A stretch of 64,000 nt of DNA from NCBI GenBank assembly GCA_963924555.1, contig OZ004581.1, forward strand, positions 2,914,001 through 2,978,000, written 5' to 3'. The notes beneath the pieces are model-generated. The model was not told where the DNA came from. It did not search any database and worked only from the letters and a program-made list of their open reading frames with translations. The stretch comes from Crambe crambe. Lineage: Eukaryota; Porifera; Demospongiae; Poecilosclerida; Crambeidae. Below, in pieces: positions 46,901 to 64,000 of the stretch (the stretch's first letter is position 1; the number at the start of each line of letters is the position of its first letter). The position numbers and the translations under genes were made by a program.

Positions 46901-49900
46901 TACGTATAACTCACACATGCTCCAGTAAGTCTATCTGAGAATTCTAGCTCCCTACCTATAGCATGACAAGCTGGCCATCAGCTCTGAGTGCTTGTTTCTA
47001 TATTTTGAAGTGATTTTTTGAATATCTCACCTTTGGTAACAGGCATGAGCTTCAAATATTGGCATAACTTTTAGCATACTCTAAGATTAACTTGTGTAAA
47101 GTTTGGAGGGAATACACTGAACCATGTGTGAAATACAGACTCCAGCATTTTTATTATTTTCAATAGGGATTGTACAATGAGTTCCCTCTATGACATCACA
47201 AGTAAGCCCCGCCCAAAACAGGATGTAAATAAAATTGTCAACTTCTACTGCTATTTTCTCGGTGAGATTTCAACCAATGCTTCTCATATTTTTTCCCAGT
47301 AATGTAGGCATACAAAACAACCCAAAAATGTAAAAAAAAATTTTCATTTCACCTACCCTTTAATAATTAGGAAGCCATCTTGAATTCTATAAGGGAAAAA
47401 ACATTTCTGTGAAATGAAAAAAGATGTAGGGATGATCACTGCTCGAAAAAGTAAGGAAATAAGGGTAGGTATGAAGGATGGAAATGGGATCAATCTTTGT
47501 TCTGTATATCCAGCCAACAATCCCTACATATACGCACTATTATCTGAAGCTACCTGACGTATATGTAGGGATTGTTGGCTGGATATACAGAACAAAGATT
47601 GATCCCATTTCCATCCTTCATACCTACCCTTGTTTCCTTACTTTTTCGAGCAGTGGTCATCCCTACATCTTTTTTCATTTCACAGAAATGTTTTTTCCCT
47701 TACTTGTGTAAACTGTACTCTTTAAGATTTTTCTTACCTGGTATGCCAAATAGAATGCTTTGGCTACTGTCAGTGCCAGGGCATAGCTCTTCTCCTTGTT
47801 GGCACAGCGAAATACATAACAATAGAACCTGAGAAGTATAGATAGTGTGGTAAAGGGTCATCATAAGTGATAAGATGGTAAAGGATCACCTAAGTTAAAG
47901 CATCATGCATGATTTTTTTTTCTTTCTAATTGAGTCTTCCAGCAAAATTAAAATTAATGTGAAATGAACTTTAGAGAAGAAAGGGCATAGTGATAAAAAT
48001 CACGGGCACATTATTGCTACGTAGATACGCATGCAATCACTTCTACATTAACTACAAAAAAAGGTACTCCTGAAGCAATGGGAGCCAAGCTATATGATCT
48101 AATTTGGAGTAACAAGATCAGATCATCAATGCCAATAGACCGAATGTATAATAATTAAGACCACCCTATTCAGAGAACACCTCTCTTTAAAGATCACTTG
48201 GTTAAGTACGTCCCTATAGTGCTTATACCATTGATTTAGCCACTATAAAGAGACCACCTCCATTATGGGACCACTACAGAAGGTTTCAATTGATGTACAG
48301 TGGTTTACAATAATAAATGCCTGACCCAGTAATGTAACAGATGCACATGATATGAGTACAATCAATGGAACTTCCAAATAATGGACACACTTGGGATCCA
48401 GCCTTTTGTCCTTAGGTTGTCCTCTTTTGGAGGTCATGCATAATAGACAAATTATTGTTGAGAGCTGTGCCCTCTTTCGGAATGTCCTTTATTGGAGGCA
48501 CTATTAAAAGAAAAGAAACTGACTTACAATCCATCACTATCCTTGGCAACGAAACTGAATGCTTCCTGGATGTTTGGGTCAGTGCCACAGTACGATATAC
48601 GGAAGAGCGGAAATTCATACAAAATCATACCACCCCTTCCATTTTTTGATGCACCTCCTTCAACATCATTCTGGACATCGTCTTCTCTAGTGATTAACCC
48701 TGATTCCTTGATACGAAGACTTGTTGTAGTAATCTGTAAGGAAATTTATTAAACAACAGCATTAGGAATGTCAATAATTTGCAATGTTAATTTATTTTTG
48801 TGGTCATGTTGTATAAAAATTACTAGTGCACAAATTAGTTGGGCTTGTTCAATTAACTTTGCTTGTTCTTCTAACTAGTTTTTTCTTTCTCTAGCCTTCA
48901 GTGAGGCTTTCTCTCTAGCATCATGTGCATTTTATTTAGATTTCAAGAAGGACTTTGATATAATCCCTTATTGTGAATTGTTAATGAAGTTGAGGGAGAT
49001 GGGCATTGATGGTTATCTTGTGGAAATGGTTTTATTCCATATTTTGTGATCAAGTGTCTCCATTGATCACATCTCAAGTACCACCTGTTCTATCTGGAGT
49101 CAGGCCCAATGAAACTGATCAAAGTGGTGCTTAAATACCACATTAAAGGATTTTGATATCCGTGTGGCTAATTGTTTTAACCACAGGAAAGAAAAATGGG
49201 CCCCCATCAGAGTGGTGTTGCACCTCTCTAACACCCTTTGGTGAGAACCCTGCAAGTTGCCTAGGCAACACCCTTTGGTGAGAACCCTGCAAGTTGCCTA
49301 GGCAACACCCTTTGGTGAGAACCCTGCAAGTTGCCTAGGCTTTGCTTGTTTATTGAGTGACACGCATGCATGCACGTTGCTTGCATGTGTAGAAATTGAC
49401 CTTTAAACTGTAAACAGATATGCATGCATATAAATAAGATGTCTGGACAGATGTGCAGTGCACAGATACTTCCAATCACTATGCTTTGGCATCGAACCAT
49501 TAAACTTTGGCCAGGTACACATAATATTGCAACTAGCTACTTACACACATAGTTCTCAAGCTCAGTTGGAGAATTAATAGTCATTAGAACTAGATCTGCC
49601 CATGCATTCATGACCTGGCAGACACTTAAGTCTCAGTTCAAAGTAGTGATTGTAATTTTGTCAGCAAAATTTGTAGAGTCTTTGGGCCAAACCTCCAATA
49701 AAGGGTCACTCTGAAAAAGGATAAACTTCTTTTAACAAAGGACAATCTAAAAGTTACTTGTACACTCTATACAAAATAACCTCCAAAAGAGGACAACCTT
49801 TCTATAAAGGAAAAAAGGAAGGGTCCCAAGTGTGCTCTTTATTTAGAGGTTCTGGGACCTGATTGAAGGTTAAGTACCTCACCTTTATAGAGACTTGCTT

Positions 49901-52900
49901 GGCAACGGGTGAGTCTGGTGAGCTGCTCCATAGCAGAGCAACGGCCTCATCCGTGCAGCCATGGTCCTGTGCTTCGTGACTGTCTACTGACTTCTTACCA
50001 AGATAGTCAACCTGTCAAGAGTAGATTTAAACAGAGTTGATCAAACAATATATATATATATTGTGGGCAATCCAAACAATTATGATGATTTTCAGTATTA
50101 ATAGGTTGTACGTTTCTGATAGCACTGTAGCACTGAGTACCGTACTTTGCTCAAGCACTGTATGTACTTGGCTCAAGAACTGTACTTTTCTAATGGGACT
50201 CAAGCACTGTACTTTTCTAATGGGGCTCAAGCACTGTACTTTTCTAATGGGGCTCAAGCACTGTACTTTTCTAATGGGACTCAAGCACTGTACTTTTCTA
50301 ATGGGACTCAACCACTGTACTTTTCTGATGGGGCTCAAGCACTGTACTTTTCTGATGGGGCTCAAGCACTGTACTTTTCTGATGGGGCTCAAGCACTGTA
50401 CTTTTCTAATGGGACTCAAGCACTGTACTTTTCTAATGGGGCTCAAGCACTGTACTTTTCTGATGGGGCTCAAGCACTGTACTTTTCTAATGGGACTCAA
50501 GCACTGTACTTTTCTGATGGGACTCAAGCACTGTACTTTTCTGATGGGACTCAAGCACTGTACTTTTCTGATGGGACTCAAGCACTGTACTTTTCTGATG
50601 GGGCTCAAGCACTGTACTTTTCTGATGGGGCTCAAGCACTGTACTTTTCTGATGGGGCTCAAGCACTGTACTTTTCTGATGGGGCTCAAGCACTGTACTT
50701 TTCTGATGGGGCTCAAGCACTGTACTTTTCTGATGGGGCTCAAGCACTGTACTTTTCTGATGGGGCTCAAGCACTGTACTTTTCTGATGGGGCTCAAGCA
50801 CTGTACTTTTCTGATGGGGCTCAAGCACTGTACTTTTCTGATGGGGCTCAAGCACTGTACTTTTCTGATGGGGCTCAAGCACTGTACTTTTCTGATGGGG
50901 CTCAAGCACTGTACTTTTCTGATGGGGCTCAAGCACTGTACTTTTCTGATGGGGCTCAAGCACTGTACTTTTCTGATGGGGCTCAAGCACTGTACTTTTC
51001 TGATGGGGCTCAAGCACTGTACTTTTCTGATGGGGCTCAAGCACTGTACTTTTCTGATGGGGCTCAAGCACTGTACTTTTCTGATGGGGCTCAAGCACTG
51101 TACTTTTCTGATGGGGCTCAAGCACTGTACTTTTCTGATGGGGCTCAAGCACTGTACTTTTCTGATGGGGCTCAAGCACTGTACTTTTCTGATGGGGCTC
51201 AAGCACTGTACTTTTCTGATGGGGCTCAAGCACTGTACTTTTCTGATGGGGCTCAAGCACTGTACTTTTCTGATGGGGCTCAAGCACTGTACTTTTCTGA
51301 TGGGGCTCAAGCACTGTACTTTTCTGATGGGGCTCAAGCACTGTACTTTTCTGATGGGGCTCAAGCACTGTACTTTTCTGATGGGGCTCAAGCACTGTAC
51401 TTTTCTGATGGGGCTCAAGCACTGTACTTTTCTAATGGGGCTCAAGCACTGTACTTTTCTGATGGGGCTCAAGCACTGTACTTTTCTGATGGGGCTCAAG
51501 CACTGTACTTTTCTGATGGGGCTCAAGCACTGTACTTTTCTGATGGGGCTCAAGCACTGTACTTTTCTGATGGGGCTCAAGCACTGTACTTTTCTGATGG
51601 GGCTCAAGCACTGTACTTTTCTGATGGGGCTCAAGCACTGTACTTTTCTGATGGGGCTCAAGCACTGTACTTTTCTAATGGGGCTCAAGCACTGTACTTT
51701 TCTAATGGGGCTCAAGCACTGTACTTTTCTAATGGGACTCAAGCACTGTACTTTTCTGATGGGGCTCAAGCACTGTACTTTTCTGATGGGGTTCAAGCAC
51801 TGTACTTTTCTAATGGGGCTCAAGCACTGTACTTTTCTAATGGGGCTCAAGCACTGTACTTTTCTGATGGGGCTCAAGCACTGTACTTTTCTGATGGGGC
51901 TCAAGCACTGTACTTTTCTGATTGGGCTCAAGCACTGTACTTTTCTGATGGGGCTCAAGCACTGTACTTTTCTGATGGGGCTCAAGCACTGTACTTTTCT
52001 GATGGGGCTCAAGCACTGTACTTTTCTGATGGGGCTCAAGCACTGTACTTTTCTGATGGGGCTCAAGCACTGTACTTTTCTGATGGGGCTCAAGCACTGT
52101 ACTTTTCTGATGGGGCTCAAGCACTGTACTTTTCTGATGGGGCTCAAGCACTGTACTTTTCTGATGGGGCTCAAGCACTGTACTTTTCTGATGGGGCTCA
52201 AGCGCTGTACTTTTCTGATGGGGCTCAAGCGCTGTACTTTTCTAATATGACTCAAGCACTGTATATTACTGTCCATTTCTACATTTCTGATATCGATCTC
52301 TGTATATTTATGTAGTTCTAATAGAAGTGCATGCATGAATGCCATTGTGTTTGTATTTCTCCATGGCAACACTAGGGAGGCAGGCTATCATTATTCAATA
52401 CGGTGCAGCTATTACCATGAGACCAACTGCCATACAGAGGAGAGTCTGTGATAATAATAATGTCTGTGCAATCACTTACTTCCTTCACAAGAGTTAACTA
52501 CAGAATAACGACTCTTGCTAGATACCTAAAGCTCAATGCAATTCAATGGAATTACATGCAGTCTACTTGCATCCCTCGATCATTTTACTACTACTCAATT
52601 CTTTTTCCATAAATCAGCTTTAGTCTACTCATAGAGTGGTTGAAATTTGGTCAAGAATCTCTTGCTACAGCTCCCAAACCTTATTTGGGGGTGTGGCTTG
52701 TTAATTCCATGCATGGTCCATTAACTTTTCTCTTGAGTGAGTAATGCTATGAAAGCTGTGAACTACAGAATAGAGATGCGTGTAAGACTACAGGTTCGTG
52801 ACAAGCTCCACTTACGTGAAAATAGATTCCTTGTACGAATGGTGTGGTGTCTTTCTCGGGGGTGATAGCATCAGGCTGTCTGCGTGCTATGGAGGGACTC

Positions 52901-52986
52901 GCTGTCGGAGTAGAGCGCGTACCAAACTTTTTCTTAAAGAGGGGACTGTTCCTGATACTTTCTGCTGCTTTCTTAACTGCTTCCAT
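43930..52986 (-). CDS. PTB-domain clathrin adaptor, LDLRAP1 (ARH)-like
   Basis: Seven exons with consistent phases: 52816-52986, 49883-50011, 48528-48733, 47738-47828, 44993-45118, 44711-44868 and 43930-44095 (about 350 residues; human ARH is near 308). The N-terminus is MEAVKKAAESIRNSPLFKKK. The PTB domain spans exons 1-4: GIYFHVDYLGKKSV, PLFRISYCGTDPN, EAFSFVAKD, YCYVFRCANKEKSYALALTV and AKAFYLAYQ. After a proline-rich linker, exons 6-7 read ADEDFARLAKARSNPDIL, matching the ARH motif that binds the AP-2 beta appendage (DE..F..L...R pattern). A role linking NPxY receptors to AP-2 coats follows from the family. No clathrin box is visible. Intron 1 contains the 27-bp minisatellite, intron 3 a LINE relic, and intron 4 two palindromic elements. 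Confidence 0.85.
44592..44690. mobile_element. Short MITE with GTGTTCTCCCTA ends, copy 1
   Basis: CAGTGTTCTCCCTAGATATT at the left is mirrored by TAGGGAGAACACC at the right, with ACACATCAAAGGGAAGATG inside. A longer relative lies at 63354-63510. Confidence 0.75.
46333..47359. mobile_element. Non-autonomous TTAA element B, nearly whole-length palindrome
   Basis: The ends AGGGTAGGTGAAATG and CATTTCACCTACCCT are flanked by TTAA at 46329-46332 and 47360-47363. The arms match along most of their length (for example GGGGCGGGGCTTACTTGTGA against ACAAGTAAGCCCCGCCC), giving a roughly 1-kb foldback in intron 4 of the PTB adaptor. Confidence 0.88.
47390..47702. mobile_element. 310-bp foldback element
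   Basis: TAAGGGAAAAAACATTTCTG at the left pairs with CAGAAATGTTTTTTCCCTTA at the right. Arms run about 140 bp through GGATCAATCTTTGTTCTGTA and CCAACAATCCCTACATATAC, around a short loop near 47543. It lies some 30 bp from TTAA element B. An in-frame read across it is a by-product. Confidence 0.9.
48894..49060 (+). pseudogene. LINE-type reverse transcriptase relic
   Basis: An open stretch reads FSEAFSLASCAFYLDFKKDF followed by DIIPYCELLMKLREMGIDGY. This matches the YLDF.KAFD.V.H..LL.KL...GI region of non-LTR reverse transcriptases. No other domain is recognisable. It sits in an intron of the PTB adaptor. Confidence 0.8.
49230..49340. repeat. 37-bp tandem repeat, three copies
   Basis: The unit ACACCCTTTGGTGAGAACCC then TGCAAGTTGCCTAGGCA begins at 49231, 49268 and 49305, and the copies are essentially identical. 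Confidence 0.95.
50155..52258. repeat. 27-bp minisatellite, about 78 copies
   Basis: The unit is GGGGCTCAAGCACTGTACTT then TTCTGAT. Variation is mostly at two positions: GAT/AAT and GGGGCT/GGGACT. Variants cluster in the first dozen and in copies near 51430 and 51670-51850, while the interior is very uniform, a pattern typical of homogenised arrays. Because 27 is nine codons and few frames have stops, long false ORFs arise on both strands. It lies in the first intron of the PTB adaptor. Confidence 0.98.
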
Positions 52987-53311
52987 TGTGAATCCCGAGA
53001 GAAAACAAGAGGGGGCGCGGCGGCCAATACTATATGACGTCATTCGACGACACTTTACCCATTATGTATTATAATGACAGAAATATCCATGCTATTTTTT
53101 AATCATTACACAATATTAGAACAATAAATACAATACCGAAAATTATAGCTAGCTAGCTATCACCATAAAAATGTCAGCAATAAATAATTGTAGCTTTACA
53201 AAAAAAAAAAAAATGTTGGGTTTTAATAGAACCAGTTTTAAAATTTCATGAATAATAATGAATTAATAACACCGTTCCTGCATCAAGAAGCTAACTAAGA
53301 TTTTTTTAATA

Positions 53312-61708
<8,397 letters not shown>

Positions 61709-63353
61709 CTGGAAGGGATCAAGAAGAAGAACATGAATATAATATGTAGGTTCACTAAGTGCATATACTGCACACACGGTCACCACCTCTGGTCACACTG
61801 AATCTAAATCATGAACTTCATACAACTTAGATCTGTCCAATGAAGTATGTTTAGCCTGGACGCTGGCATTGTTCAATGCATATGCATTATGCAATACATA
61901 CTCCAACAGCCCTACCAGAAACTGGGTCTGGGTAGTGGCCTTGCCTACAGTGCTTAGCCCTTGGGTTGGTAAAAGGTCAGCAAGTGAGTTAGACTTGGAA
62001 TACACTTGGTCAACAAGTATTATGAGTCGACAAAGGCAAATGACAAAAAAAAAAAAGAAAAAGGTGAAGCATATGTAATAATTATACACAGAGTTATAGA
62101 GTTATACATATAAATGATTACCGGTACATAAAATTAATAATACAGGGTACTCCAACCTACCTGGCAGCTAATTAATATGGGCTCTGACCTCAATTAACAT
62201 GTACACATGCATGGCCGAAAATTGCTTATGACAGAGACTGAGTATTGAGTTCTGCTGAATGGAAATCACAATATCACTAGGAAGATCTGTAGTGATATGC
62301 CAATGCCTTTAATTAACTGGCTCTACCTGTACAGTTCTGGGCCCAAGCTGCTTGGACCATCTCTGATGGTTTCACTGTACAAGAGGTAACTCAATTAAGG
62401 ATCACTCTCACACAAATATTCAGTCAAATAACCACCAGACAGCCAATTAAGTCTTGATAAACATGTTATTGTTATCGAGGGAGCCCCTAAACAAGAAAAT
62501 TGGCTGAGGATTTTCTTAGGAAAACATCGCGTTATCATGAAAACTTTTACAGCAAATAATTATTATTACGTATAAAGTTAACAGATCAAAGCATTCTCCT
62601 TGATCACTCACACAAAGGAAAGCGAGTACAGGAAACTGAATGTGTACATCTGAAAATGTAAGCAACACATGAGAATTCTGCATCCACAGCTGTACAGATA
62701 AAATGGTGTAGCATATACATGACTATAGCAGGTTTCACTCGAAGAGTAAGGTGTCAGATGTGTACAAGGTGTCTCTCTTAAATGGCCATATCTAGTGATT
62801 GAGAAGCATCCTTCTAAACAGTGTTAATGGTTGACTTTGCTCCCTTGATGGTAGATATTGATGACCTGAGCATTGTAACTTTGAAATTGTTTTTCAGACT
62901 TTACCCCTGCATGAAGGTGTGAAAGTCGCTATGAAGGCGCCATTTCTCTTGATTGGCCTTGGCCTTGGAAATAACCCCAAACAACCATATCCTCTCCCTA
63001 TATAACCTGGTAAAGAGTCAGCAACTGAGTTACACAATTAGCTATAGGACTTCCCTAGACTACCTGACCAATTTGAATCAGGTCCCTACATGCATGGGTT
63101 CTTTCTCGCTATTGACCGGTTTCTATGTACTCATATGTATACCATAGCTCATAATTATACTAATAGGGTGGTTTAGAGATGGTCCAACCATTATAGAAAA
63201 CATGATATAAGAATATTTGATTAAAATACACAATGCACATTATGTCATACAGGTCATTGCAATAATACATAGATGGCTTGGACTAACGGGGACCTTTGTA
63301 CCACAACACACCTCATTTCTTAAATAATCAACCATGAGTTATTATCCATATTG
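61709..63353. other. Region upstream of the first visible kinase exon
   Basis: I searched the minus strand for the kinase N-terminal exon, which should end in phase 1 before the GGFAVVY codons, and did not find a convincing one. Reading frames here (for example 61793-62089) lack splice context. Beyond the short MITE, 63511-64000 also shows nothing. Confidence 0.5.
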
Positions 63354-63510
63354 CAGTGTCCTCCCTAAATATTAGTGAAGGAATAAGGGTGGTTTCACAC
63401 ATCAAAGGGTATTTGTGGTTAACCAGCATTCTATTGACCACATCAAAGGGAAGATGAACATGAAGGCATAGCGGGATCCTATGCTGTATGCTGGGGAGAA
63501 CACTGATATT
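63354..63510. mobile_element. Short MITE with GTGTCCTCCCTA ends, copy 2
   Basis: CAGTGTCCTCCCTAAATATT at the left and GGGGAGAACACTG at the right, sharing TCACACATCAAAGGG and ACATCAAAGGGAAGATGAAC with the copy at 44592. Confidence 0.75.
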
Positions 63511-64000
63511 ATATTGGATGTCCAAACTTACACTGCTGTATGGATAAAACACAGTAAAGATGGAAATACCAGGGGCTTTATATCTGACCTTATACCACAA
63601 ATCTCATTTTTGTTTTTCTATCTCTTCTAGCTAAAATTAATGTCAACATTATTAATTTCAGCTGATGCAATGTGAAAAATAGCAGTATTCTATTCTATAT
63701 GCAATGTGCCAATGACTTGGATTGAAGAAGCTACACACGTGATGTCATCAAGTTGGTAATGTGCCAACAATTTCTAGAAGCAGACAATAAGAGGTATGTT
63801 AATTTGATGATAATCTGGGACAATTAACGTACAGTGCAACTGTTCACTGATAAGAAAGCTAAATCATAACACTTTTTGGGATCCCTCTGCAACATGTTTG
63901 AACATGTTCGAATAAGGATTGATTGGCTGTAGTACATGTCAACATACATACACATACCATATGCTGGAAGCTTTGATGTTCCCCAAAATGTGGTCATCCA

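Noticed and set aside
48243-48649. Small ORFs on both strands near the PTB exon 3
   Set aside because: They overlap a dispersed ACCACCTCCATTA-type repeat or are antisense to the exon.
50027-52372. Overlapping ORFs of 700-780 codons on both strands
   Set aside because: They are products of a 27-bp (nine-codon) tandem repeat lacking stops in several frames, inside an intron of the PTB adaptor.
61793-62089. 98-codon minus ORF as the missing kinase N-terminal exon
   Set aside because: It does not end in phase 1 at a donor, and its residues do not resemble the NAK N-terminus.

Overview
The window looks like metazoan, most likely demosponge, nuclear DNA. It is AT-rich and full of GCTA/TAGC-type simple sequence. 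Exons are short and introns often only 45-80 bp with plain GT-AG ends. Phase-1 extracellular domain exons (Ig, fibronectin III, sushi) sit beside ZU5, death, CARD, PTB and NAK-kinase genes. Amphimedon is my guess, from memory of that genome's style; no database was consulted.

Layout. 132-6084 (-): a single-pass receptor with signal peptide, Ig-like exon pairs, five fibronectin III domains, a membrane helix and a short tail with YEEI and YDNV motifs. 7264-12301: an internally deleted LTR retrotransposon whose 3' LTR is split by a Tc1/mariner-like transposon, itself broken by a large inverted repeat. 12682-14510: a repeat segment (second copy at 24385-25717) plus a broken inverted piece of a sushi exon. 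15606-16465 (-): a proline-rich gene whose repeats are 33-nt microexons inside a minisatellite. 16692-21844: an apparently intact two-gene P-element-like transposon with 38-bp terminal inverted repeats and a 7-bp target duplication. 22112-25118: non-autonomous elements, one related to the P-like element and one a perfect 111-bp hairpin.

26054-43482 (+): a receptor gene with two Ig-like domains, a sushi domain, a membrane helix, ZU5 and a death domain. Its cytoplasmic cassette is tandemly duplicated, with a third broken copy between. One intron holds about 6 kb of nested transposon encoding a DUF7869-type protein. 43930-52986 (-): a PTB-domain clathrin adaptor resembling LDLRAP1/ARH, whose first intron carries about 78 copies of a 27-bp repeat. 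53312-61708 (-, open at the right): an AAK1/BIKE-like NAK kinase. A CARD-coiled-coil gene (57321-58144, +) lies inside one of its introns.

How the genes relate. The ARH-like adaptor and the AAK1-like kinase are both expected to act on AP-2 in clathrin endocytosis, lie in the same direction and are about 325 bp apart. The two receptors are typical of sponge surface-receptor repertoires. Both two-gene transposons share one layout: the transposase runs in from one end and an accessory ORF from the other. All exon models were built by reading splice sites and phases by eye, with no transcript evidence.
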